10,270 nt of DNA from Planctomycetaceae bacterium (GTDB lineage: Bacteria; Planctomycetota; Planctomycetia; Pirellulales; PALSA-1355). A program made the translations under genes and the position numbers. The DNA lies in assembly GCA_005773095.1 (NCBI GenBank), contig SXHT01000091.1:1-10270 (forward strand), read 5' to 3'. Each line of letters opens with the position of its first letter. Position 1 is the stretch's first letter. Under the pieces are notes generated by a model, which did not search any database, was not told the origin of the DNA, and saw only the letters and a list, made by a program, of their open reading frames with translations. This document shows positions 1-5,737 of this stretch, piece by piece.

Positions 1-1243
1 GGTGCCGAGCCGCATTCAAAATGGTTTGTTTTACGCCTTGCCGCAGTCGCCGCAGTTGTACAAGCAGATCTTGATGATCGCCGGTTACGACCGTTACGTG
101 CAGGTTGCCCGCTGTTTCCGCGATGAAGACTTGCGGGCCGACCGCCAGCCGGAGTTCACGCAACTGGACATGGAAATGTCGTTTGTGAACGCGGACGACG
201 TGATCGGCATCCTCGACGGTCTGGTAGCTGAGATTGCCCACGACGTACTTGGGCTGGAGGTCGCGCTGCCGCTTCCTCGCATGACCTACGACGAAGCGAT
301 GGAGCGGTTCGGTCACGACGCGCCCGATCTGCGATTTGGCACGGAATTGAAGGACCTCACCGATCTTGCCCGGGAGTGCGAGTTCCGCGTGTTCAAGGCG
401 TGTGCTGAAGGGGGTGGCCGCGTGCGCGGCATCAACGCCAAGGGGGCCGCGGCCAACTATTCGCGTAAGAATATCGACGATCTGACCGGTTGGCTCGTCA
501 AGGATTTCGGAGTAAAAGGACTGGCGTGGTTGAAGGTGGAAGCCGACGGAACGCCGGCGTCACCGATCGCCAAGAACTTTGCGCCCGAGATGCTGGGGAA
601 GATCCGCGAGCGGCTGGACGCCGCGCCTGGCGATCTGTTGCTGTTCGTGGCAGACACGTTTGAGACGACCAGCAAAGCCCTGTACGCGCTGCGGAGGAGA
701 CTCGCCGAGGAGCTGAAACTTTACGATCCCCGGGCGTTGCACTGTTCGTGGATCGTTGAGTTTCCGATGTTCGCCTGGAACGAGGAAGAGAAAACCTGGG
801 CTGCCATGCACCACCCCTTCACGGCCCCGCGCGTGCAGGACCAGGAGCTGCTCAAAACCGATCCCGGCAAATGCCGCGCTCAGGCGTACGACCTGGTGAT
901 CAACGGCAGCGAGGCCGGCGGCGGCACCATTCGAATTCACAGCGCGGAAGTGCAGTCGCAGGTCTTTGACTTGCTGGGGATCAGCCGCGAGCAAGCCAAA
1001 GAGCGATTCGGATTTCTGCTTGATGCACTGGCGTTTGGCGCTCCACCCCATGGCGGCATCGCACTGGGCATTGATCGCTGGGTGATGCTGTTCGGCGGCT
1101 TGGACAATATCCGAGATTGCATTGCATTCCCCAAAACCCAGCGCGCGACTGACCTGATGACCGAAGCGCCAGGCGCGGTCGATCCGAAGCAATTGCGCGA
1201 GCTGGGCATTCAAATCAAACAACATGACGGAGCGCGACGATGA
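1..1243 (+). CDS. aspS: Aspartyl-tRNA synthetase, 3' part (5' end outside window)
   Basis: Charges tRNA-Asp with aspartate in the cytoplasm. The reading frame is open at the left edge (first full codon at base 2). The GTG there is an internal Val of the VPSR stretch, not a start. The visible 413 residues begin just before the aspartate-binding segment QSPQLYKQ (Ser16, Gln18, Lys21 match E. coli Ser193, Gln195, Lys198). Class II motif 2 follows (FRDEDLRADRQ, Arg40 matching Arg217), then the bacterial-type GAD insertion domain (roughly 100-225), and motif 3 GIALGIDR (352-359). By this alignment about 175 N-terminal residues are missing: the anticodon-binding OB domain and motif 1. The discriminating/non-discriminating status depends on those residues and cannot be judged. 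The stop TGA overlaps the next gene's start (ATGA), suggesting translational coupling. Identity is secure. Confidence 0.97.
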   Translation, partial: VPSRIQNGLFYALPQSPQLYKQILMIAGYDRYVQVARCFRDEDLRADRQPEFTQLDMEMSFVNADDVIGILDGLVAEIAHDVLGLEVALPLPRMTYDEAMERFGHDAPDLRFGTELKDLTDLARECEFRVFKACAEGGGRVRGINAKGAAANYSRKNIDDLTGWLVKDFGVKGLAWLKVEADGTPASPIAKNFAPEMLGKIRERLDAAPGDLLLFVADTFETTSKALYALRRRLAEELKLYDPRALHCSWIVEFPMFAWNEEEKTWAAMHHPFTAPRVQDQELLKTDPGKCRAQAYDLVINGSEAGGGTIRIHSAEVQSQVFDLLGISREQAKERFGFLLDALAFGAPPHGGIALGIDRWVMLFGGLDNIRDCIAFPKTQRATDLMTEAPGAVDPKQLRELGIQIKQHDGARR

Positions 1244-1974
1244 ATGCGACTCGTTACGCGTTGCTGATAGCCATTGCCGTGGGGGGTGGCTGCGGAGAAA
1301 AAACCTCGCCCCCCGCGCCTGGAGTGCCGTCGCATCCGAAACCGCAAGCGGTGACGAAATTGCAACCCGACGCGGCGACGACGCAGGTGCCCCCCAAATC
1401 CGCCACGCTCGCCACCAGGCATGCGATCGAAGATCCACCGGTGATTGGCCAGCCCCAAGAGGCCTTCAACTTCCCACACCGGCCGCTCGAGATCCCCGCT
1501 GTGCTTTTGACTGCGGCGGAGACCCAAAACTCACTCATTAAAGCGGGCGACACATTTCCCGATCTTTCGCTCCCCGACCAGGACGGAAAACCGCAGCAGT
1601 TTGCAAAGTTAATGGGGCCCAAGTTAACGGTCGTCGTGTTCTGGAACTCAACCAACCCCTATGCCGTGGAACAGATCGGCGACATGGGACCTGTCATCGG
1701 TGAGCGATTCGGGCCGCACGGGGTAAAGATCGTCGGCGTCTCTGCCGGTCCGGCAGCCGACGCGAAGGCCACGCTCCAGCAAGTTGGCGCAACGTTTGTC
1801 AATCTGCTGGACGTTGACGGTGAGGCGTTTGAACAAGTCGCCACCGCCGACCTGCCACGAACTTACTTGCTCGATGCGAACCGCAAGGTGTTGTGGTTCG
1901 ATCTGGAATATTCCCGCAGCACGCGCCGCGACCTGGTGCGCGGAATTCAGTGTGCGTTGCTGAAAGACCGGTAG
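1240..1974 (+). CDS. Thioredoxin-like (redoxin/TlpA-type) lipoprotein lacking the CXXC pair
   Basis: 244 residues. The start ATG overlaps the aspS stop, and GGAG at 1229-1232 lies 7 nt upstream, supporting this start. The N-terminus is a lipoprotein signal: short hydrophobic stretch ALLIAIAV then GGGC, with Cys18 as likely lipidation site (Gly at -3 is not ideal). A Pro/Lys/Thr-rich linker runs to about residue 100. A redoxin fold follows: GDTFPDLSLPDQDGK (loop typical of AhpC/TlpA-type proteins), VVVFW, then LPRTYLLD with Pro206 at the usual cis-proline position. Where active thioredoxins have WCxxCP, this protein reads W135-N-S-T-N-P140, so both cysteines are replaced by Asn. The only other Cys is near the C-terminus. 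Expected to sit on the outer face of a membrane. Disulfide reductase activity is unlikely; a binding or structural role is inference. Partner and substrate are unknown. Confidence 0.85.
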   Translation: MNATRYALLIAIAVGGGCGEKTSPPAPGVPSHPKPQAVTKLQPDAATTQVPPKSATLATRHAIEDPPVIGQPQEAFNFPHRPLEIPAVLLTAAETQNSLIKAGDTFPDLSLPDQDGKPQQFAKLMGPKLTVVVFWNSTNPYAVEQIGDMGPVIGERFGPHGVKIVGVSAGPAADAKATLQQVGATFVNLLDVDGEAFEQVATADLPRTYLLDANRKVLWFDLEYSRSTRRDLVRGIQCALLKDR

Positions 1975-1986
1975 GGCGCTCAAACT

Positions 1987-2000
1987 CCGCCGCTCGGCGG
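1987..2000. terminator. Short palindrome between convergent stop codons
   Basis: CCGCC-GCTC-GGCGG forms a 5-bp GC stem with a 4-nt loop in the 29 bp between the stop of the thioredoxin-like lipoprotein gene and the stop of the minus-strand gene. Its position suits a shared bidirectional terminator. There is no T-tract on either side, so intrinsic termination is only a possibility. Confidence 0.35.
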
Positions 2001-2003
2001 CCT

Positions 2004-3398
2004 TCACGGGCCCTCTTGCGGCGGAACTCCCGCCACCAATTTCTCCCAGAACCCGTGGGTCGCCTGCCAGCGATCCTGTTCCGCATCTTCGGGTTTGAGC
2101 ATCCGCATTCGCTCTTCCGTCCAGTTCAGAAAGAATTGGGCCGATTCGCGGCTGATATGCGGTTGGTAGCCAATCTCCACATAGTAGGGCGCGGTCATTG
2201 CGAAGCGGTGTGTTTTCTGGTTGTTCGTCACAACGCGCAAGACAAACCAGCCGCTGGTCTTGAATACCACTTTGGGCAACCGGCCTCCAGACTGCTTAAA
2301 GGCATCGAGCCGCACCGAATGCGCGACCGCGCCATTTTGCACGATTTCGAAATACTCGATCTTTTCTCGCGTAGCCAGGTTGACGCTGACTTCCAACTCC
2401 ACTTGCTGTCCTTCGTCGGCGCGGAATACGTGACCAGGATATTCACCTTCGACCGTGGGACGAATCATCGGGCCGTTCGTAATCACGACGCGACCCGCTC
2501 GTAGACCTTCAAGCCAGGCGTCGTAGCTGAAGTCGCCGTTGACGTGCACATAGACGCGGTTGTAGCCAACGGGGTTGGGCGCCGCGCCGGAACCGCTTCC
2601 AGCCGAGGGGGGAATCCGCAGGCCGCAATTGAGCAGATGGAAGTAAACCCGTTCGCCCCACCGAGCGATACCCTCGGGACCGGGAAATAAGGTTGGATCG
2701 CGCGGTTTGCAGTCCTTCTCGTCCTTTGCAACACCGCTGCGATGAAGCTGAGACGATGCCAGCTCGATTGAGTCCACCTCATGATGCGCGATGCAAAGCG
2801 GCAACCGCCAGTCGGTTGGCCGAAGAACGTCGCGCCATGGGGGCGCGCCTTCGGCGTCACGGAAGCAGCGACTCTCGCCGAACCGCGTGATGCCCGGCGG
2901 AATGGCTTGTCGTTTGGGACCGACTCTCGGCCCCGAGAAGACATGGGCCACGTGCAGATCGTCGGCGCGCATCAGCAGTTCCAGGTCTCTTACGGGGCGG
3001 CGCAGATCCAGGTCGCCGCTGTACCACTCCTCCTTGGCCATGTCGACGAATCGGCGCATTTCGAGCGTCTTTTCGTCGTCCGCGAAATCGTTGATTTCAA
3101 AGTGTCCCTGTTGATCGAGAAACTCGGGGCCGCACTCAAGTTCAAACTGATAGTGCCCCTTCGGCAACGTCAAGGTTATCTCGCCATCGAACACAAAGTG
3201 ATCGGCCCAAACCGGAACTTTTGGCACCTTGGGCATTCGCCCGGCGGCGTTCTTAAGGTGCATCCGCGCCGGCAATGGCATGCTGGTGTCCTTGTCGACG
3301 ACGCTCAATTTAAGCTGTCCGCCGACGGCGAGGGGGGGCGCGCTTACCGAGTGTGCGATCAACGCGGTGAGCAGAAAAACTGCGAATCGGTGATCCAT
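2004..3398 (-). CDS. Secreted CehA/McbA-like protein (PHP-related), degenerate metal motif
   Basis: 464 residues from the ATG at 3398. This start is chosen because it begins a good Sec signal peptide (MDHRFAVFLLTALIAHSVSA, cleavage after the VSA at 18-20); the upstream extension of the frame is not signal-like. After an N-terminal beta-rich segment (about 28-115) comes EEWYSGDLDLRRP (123-135), aligned with the GDLHxH start of CehA/McbA metallohydrolases. His205-His206 and an IELASSQLHR segment (211-220) follow, then YFHLLNCGLRIPPSAGSGSG (252-271), a block I recognise from planctomycete members of this family. A beta-rich C-terminal region follows. In CehA (carbaryl esterase) relatives the HxH binds metal; here it reads D131-L-R133, so the usual hydrolase centre is doubtful. 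Substrate unknown. No clear Shine-Dalgarno. Transcribed alone, convergent with the lipoprotein gene and divergent from the dnaJ-like gene. Confidence 0.75.
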   Translation of the reverse strand: MDHRFAVFLLTALIAHSVSAPPLAVGGQLKLSVVDKDTSMPLPARMHLKNAAGRMPKVPKVPVWADHFVFDGEITLTLPKGHYQFELECGPEFLDQQGHFEINDFADDEKTLEMRRFVDMAKEEWYSGDLDLRRPVRDLELLMRADDLHVAHVFSGPRVGPKRQAIPPGITRFGESRCFRDAEGAPPWRDVLRPTDWRLPLCIAHHEVDSIELASSQLHRSGVAKDEKDCKPRDPTLFPGPEGIARWGERVYFHLLNCGLRIPPSAGSGSGAAPNPVGYNRVYVHVNGDFSYDAWLEGLRAGRVVITNGPMIRPTVEGEYPGHVFRADEGQQVELEVSVNLATREKIEYFEIVQNGAVAHSVRLDAFKQSGGRLPKVVFKTSGWFVLRVVTNNQKTHRFAMTAPYYVEIGYQPHISRESAQFFLNWTEERMRMLKPEDAEQDRWQATHGFWEKLVAGVPPQEGP

Positions 3399-3444
3399 GA
3401 TGCATTGAGCGACCCACGGCCGCGGCTTGATCGGTAAAACTTCG

Positions 3445-3450
3445 ATTATA
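3445..3450 (-). promoter_or_regulatory. Candidate -10 box for the CehA/McbA-like gene
   Basis: On the minus strand these bases read TATAAT, a perfect sigma-70 -10 hexamer, 47 bp upstream of the ATG at 3398. No convincing -35 hexamer lies at the right spacing, so this is a weak call based on one box and position in a divergent intergenic region. Confidence 0.3.
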
Positions 3451-3503
3451 GTCGCGGTTCTGGCTGTCCGGGCCCTGATCCGCGGCGCCTTGTCGTCGCC
3501 GGC

Positions 3504-3533
3504 TTGCTGGGTGGGCGGTGTAATTCGTAAAAT
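3504..3533 (+). promoter_or_regulatory. Candidate sigma-70-like promoter for the dnaJ-like operon
   Basis: TTGCTG (3504-3509) and TAAAAT (3528-3533, one mismatch to TATAAT) are separated by 18 nt. Transcription would start near 3540, giving a leader of roughly 37 nt before the ATG at 3577. The spacing and position fit, but the -35 box matches at only three positions. Confidence 0.35.
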
Positions 3534-3576
3534 GCACAGATCCCGACCGCGCACCGCCACCTCGAAGACTTCTCGC

Positions 3577-4584
3577 ATGGCTGAAGACGCTTACTACAAG
3601 ACCCTGGGCGTGAAACGCGATGCTTCCGCCGACGAGATCCAGGCCGCGTATCGCAAGTTGGCCCGCATGTATCACCCGGACTTGCATCCCGACGACAAGT
3701 CGGCGAAGCAGAAGTTTCAGGAAGTTCAGGCCGCCTTCGACGTGCTCAACGATCCGAGCAAGCGCGAGCTCTACGATCGTTACGGAGCATCTTTTGAATC
3801 GATGGGCGCGGGGGGCGGGCCACGCACGGGGGCCGGACCATGGACGAACGCACCGGGCGGCAGCTGGTCGGGCGGCAGTTGGACGGGGGGCGCTGGCGCA
3901 GGTGGCGAGGAATTCGATTTCAGCCAGGTATTTGGCGGAGGCGAAGGTTCGTCTTTTGGCGACATCTTCAGCCAGTTCCGCCGTTCCTCCGACGGGGGCC
4001 GCCGCTCCAAGGCCGCATCCTCCAAACACGGCGCCGATGTCGAAGCCGAAGTCACGATCCCCTTCCAAACCTCCGTACTGGGGGGTGAGTCAGAATTGGG
4101 ATTGCAGGATGAAAAAGGGCATCTGAAGCGGGTCGCGGTCAAAATCCCCGCCGGCATCGAGGACGGAAAAAAAATTCGCCTGCGCGGACAAGGCAATCCG
4201 GGCCCGCGTGGTGGCGCTGTGGGCGATTTGCTGATTACCGTCCACGTCGCTGCACATCCCCACTTCACCCGCCGCGGCAAACACCTGGAAATTAAAGTGC
4301 CCGTCACGCTTGCCGAAGCGGCCTTGGGCGCCAAGGTAGATGTGCCTACGCCGCAAGGCACGATCAGCCTGCGCGTGCCGCCTGGCACATCAAGCGGCAC
4401 CAAGCTGCGGGCCAAGGGCCGGGGAGTGTCGCCGAAGACCGGGGACTCGGGTGATCTCTTTGCGGAAATCGAGATCGTAATACCCAAAGAGATCGATCAG
4501 AAAAGCCAGGAGTTGATTCGCGATTTGGATCAGCACTTCCATAAGCATAATCGACCACACCCGCGAGAGGACTTGCGATGGTAA
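3577..4584 (+). CDS. DnaJ/CbpA-type Hsp40 co-chaperone without zinc finger
   Basis: 335 residues. It stimulates DnaK ATPase and delivers unfolded clients in the cytoplasm. The start ATG at 3577 is chosen because MAEDAYYKTLGV is the canonical J-domain opening; the in-frame extension upstream is unlike any DnaJ. The J domain (1-70) has the essential HPD at 33-35. A Gly/Phe/Ser-rich linker (71-140) carries repeats such as GGSWSGGSWTGG, followed by FSQVFGGG and FGDIFSQF. There are no CXXCXGXG zinc-finger repeats, so this is a class II (CbpA-like) protein. Two C-terminal client-binding domains follow (about 153-225 and 230-303), with the typical VKIPAGIEDGKKIRLRGQG and LEIKVPVTLAEAALGAKVDVPT. The C-terminus is His/basic-rich. 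It heads the cluster with the small membrane gene, rnpA and yidD. A dnaJ symbol is withheld because a zinc-finger DnaJ may be encoded elsewhere. Confidence 0.93.
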   Translation: MAEDAYYKTLGVKRDASADEIQAAYRKLARMYHPDLHPDDKSAKQKFQEVQAAFDVLNDPSKRELYDRYGASFESMGAGGGPRTGAGPWTNAPGGSWSGGSWTGGAGAGGEEFDFSQVFGGGEGSSFGDIFSQFRRSSDGGRRSKAASSKHGADVEAEVTIPFQTSVLGGESELGLQDEKGHLKRVAVKIPAGIEDGKKIRLRGQGNPGPRGGAVGDLLITVHVAAHPHFTRRGKHLEIKVPVTLAEAALGAKVDVPTPQGTISLRVPPGTSSGTKLRAKGRGVSPKTGDSGDLFAEIEIVIPKEIDQKSQELIRDLDQHFHKHNRPHPREDLRW

Positions 4585-4607
4585 TGCCGCGCGTCGCTGA
4601 ACTCTTC

Positions 4608-4611
4608 GGAG
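4608..4611 (+). promoter_or_regulatory. Shine-Dalgarno GGAG supporting a TTG start
   Basis: GGAG lies 7 nt before the TTG at 4619. This spacing favours the TTG over the later in-frame ATGs at 4649, 4661 and 4664, which have no purine-rich sequence at a suitable distance. Confidence 0.5.
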
Positions 4612-4618
4612 CTGGGAG

Positions 4619-4945
4619 TTGAATACTTCGGTATTCCGCCACATTGCAATGGGTTTTCCCATGATGATCATTCCCATCAACGTGCTTGCCGCGGTACCGG
4701 TCTGGGAGCGGCTCTCGGCGCTCGATCGCGCACGGCTGGGGCTCGCCTTGCTGGCGTTTATGGTACTGTTTTTTGACGTGATTGCCTTCGTGATCGTCGC
4801 GGCCCGATTGGCGCGTCGCGAAATTCGCAAGCCGCTGCCCCCCATGCGGGACATGACCGACGCTTGGGCCCGCAAGCCATTGCAACTGGTCAACAAACGT
4901 GCCGGCGGTGGCGAAACATCGCCCACCGACGGTACCGGTCCATGA
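4619..4945 (+). CDS. Small membrane protein of unknown function
   Basis: 108 residues from a TTG start chosen for its GGAG ribosome binding site; an ATG start at 4649 would give 98 residues. I do not recognise a family. An N-terminal moderately hydrophobic segment (about 12-28, GFPMMIIPINVLAAVPVW) is followed by a charged stretch (ERLSALDRARLG). A strong transmembrane helix comes next (about 41-63, LALLAFMVLFFDVIAFVIVAA), then a basic, proline-containing tail (ARREIRKPLPP onward) that would be cytoplasmic by the positive-inside rule. It begins 34 bp after the dnaJ-like gene, and its TGA overlaps the rnpA ATG (ATGATG), so it is probably translated and regulated with them. In many bacteria rpmH occupies the position before rnpA. 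That the frame is real is supported by the tight spacing and clear membrane helix; the function is unknown. Confidence 0.7.
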   Translation: MNTSVFRHIAMGFPMMIIPINVLAAVPVWERLSALDRARLGLALLAFMVLFFDVIAFVIVAARLARREIRKPLPPMRDMTDAWARKPLQLVNKRAGGGETSPTDGTGP

Positions 4946-5304
4946 TGGCTTCCAGGTTTCGATTTTTGCCTGCGTACCGGCTCAAGCGACTGGCGGAGTT
5001 CAAGCGGGTGTTTGAAGCGCGCCGCGTGGCGTCTGACGAGCGGATCGTGGTGTACGCGGCCGACAACGGCCTGGAGCATCCGCGGCTGGGACTATCGGTG
5101 TCGCGAAAGGTCGGCGGCGCGGTGAAGCGGAATCGCTGGAAGCGACTCTTGCGTGAGGCATTTCGGTTGAACGTCGCCCGGCTGCCGACGGGCGTCGATC
5201 TGGTCATCGTCCCCCGATCGAATTATGAACCCCAACTCGAGCCGCTCGCTCAATCGCTCGTTCAACTTGCCCGCCGCGCTGCCAAGCGCCGTCGGCAACC
5301 ATAA
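4942..5304 (+). CDS. rnpA: Ribonuclease P protein component
   Basis: 120 residues. It is the small basic protein that binds the RNase P RNA and helps it cleave 5' leaders from pre-tRNAs. The family pattern is clear: YRLKRLAEFKRVFEARR (12-28, the usual 'L..eFkrVf' opening), HPRLGLSVSRKVG (46-58), and the RNR signature AVKRNRWKRLLREAFR (60-75), followed by DLVIVPR (86-92). Many Arg/Lys residues lie at both ends. Length is normal for RnpA (about 110-130). The start is the first of two adjacent ATGs (4942 and 4945); the first overlaps the previous gene's stop, so coupling is likely and no separate ribosome binding site is seen. The neighbour downstream is yidD, as in most bacteria, but rpmH is not upstream. 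Confidence 0.95.
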   Translation: MMASRFRFLPAYRLKRLAEFKRVFEARRVASDERIVVYAADNGLEHPRLGLSVSRKVGGAVKRNRWKRLLREAFRLNVARLPTGVDLVIVPRSNYEPQLEPLAQSLVQLARRAAKRRRQP

Positions 5305-5308
5305 TCGA

Positions 5309-5548
5309 ATGCGTTGGATCTGTGCTGGCATTGGTCGGATACCTGCGATGCTGTTGATCGTCATCGTACGAGCTTACCAACTTCTCATAAGTCCTTGGCT
5401 TGGGCCGCAGTGTCGTTTTCACCCTTCGTGCAGCCAATACATGATCCTCTCGGTGCATAAATTCGGAGTTTTTCGAGGTCTGCCCCGGGGCGTGTGGCGA
5501 ATTTTCCGCTGTCACCCTTGGAACCAGGGCGGAGAGGATTGGCCGTGA
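5309..5548 (+). CDS. yidD: Membrane protein insertion efficiency factor YidD
   Basis: 79 residues from the ATG at 5309, 4 bp after rnpA. YidD proteins assist YidC-dependent insertion of inner membrane proteins and sit at the membrane through an amphipathic N-terminal helix. Family hallmarks: RAYQLLISPWLGPQCRFHPS (21-40) leading into CSQY (41-44), HKFGVFRGLPRGVWRIFRCHPW (50-71) and GGEDW near the end, with the conserved Cys35, Cys41 and Cys68. The N-terminus (CAGIGRIPAMLLIVIV) is hydrophobic and slightly longer than usual. An ATG at 5348 would give a 66-residue form closer to the shortest homologues. The frame stays open up to 5225, but that start would overlap rnpA by 80 bp and add unrelated residues. 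yidC does not follow in this window. Confidence 0.93.
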   Translation: MRWICAGIGRIPAMLLIVIVRAYQLLISPWLGPQCRFHPSCSQYMILSVHKFGVFRGLPRGVWRIFRCHPWNQGGEDWP

Positions 5549-5562
5549 GTTGACCATGCAAC

Positions 5563-5598
5563 GGTGGGCAGATGACGCCGTTGTCCAGTCATCCCACC
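5563..5598 (+). terminator. Bulged hairpin after yidD
   Basis: GGTGG (5563-5567) and GATGAC (5571-5576) pair with GTCATC (5588-5593) and CCACC (5594-5598). This gives 11 base pairs with a 3-nt bulge (5568-5570) and an 11-nt loop. The hairpin starts 15 nt after the yidD stop, at the end of the dnaJ-like/rnpA/yidD cluster, where a terminator is expected. No U-run follows, so it may instead protect the 3' end of the transcript or be unrelated. Confidence 0.4.
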
Positions 5599-5621
5599 AT
5601 CGGCAGCTGGCACAATACACC

Positions 5622-5651
5622 TTGACCAGTGCACGAGGTGCCGTGTATCCT
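5622..5651 (+). promoter_or_regulatory. Candidate promoter for the FlgI-domain lipoprotein gene
   Basis: TTGACC (5622-5627, one mismatch to TTGACA) and TATCCT (5646-5651, four of six) are 18 nt apart. Transcription would start near 5658, giving a leader of about 80 nt before the ATG at 5738. It lies in the 189-bp gap that follows yidD, downstream of the hairpin. Confidence 0.4.
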
Positions 5652-5737
5652 CCCGCCGCTTTATTCGCCCATCTTGAGGCTCTGCAAGGATGCAGATCGC
5701 CGCCGATTGACATTTCTATTCTACAAGGAGCAATGGC

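Noticed and set aside
560..1438. Long open frame (292 codons) on the minus strand antisense to aspS
   Set aside because: It lies opposite a clearly conserved aspS, shows low-complexity Arg/Ala/Gly content and no recognisable family. High-G+C genes commonly leave such antisense frames open.
3427..3576. N-terminal extension of the dnaJ-like frame by 50 codons
   Set aside because: The extension contains the candidate promoter, has no J-domain similarity, and the ATG at 3577 gives the canonical start.
3399..3578. N-terminal extension of the CehA/McbA-like frame by 60 codons
   Set aside because: It would bury the signal peptide that begins at 3398 and overlap the start of the divergent dnaJ-like gene.
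4584..4622. Tiny 12-codon frame beginning at the dnaJ-like stop (TAATG)
   Set aside because: Too short to assess and without any supporting motif; it may be chance or a translational re-initiation site at most.
5225..5308. Upstream yidD start giving 107 residues
   Set aside because: It would overlap rnpA by 80 bp and add a polar segment absent from YidD proteins; the ATG at 5309, 4 bp after rnpA, fits the family.
5707..5712. Perfect TTGACA just before the FlgI-domain gene
   Set aside because: A -10 box at 16-18 nt would fall on the ribosome binding site and start codon, where nothing resembles TATAAT; the pair at 5622-5651 is more plausible.
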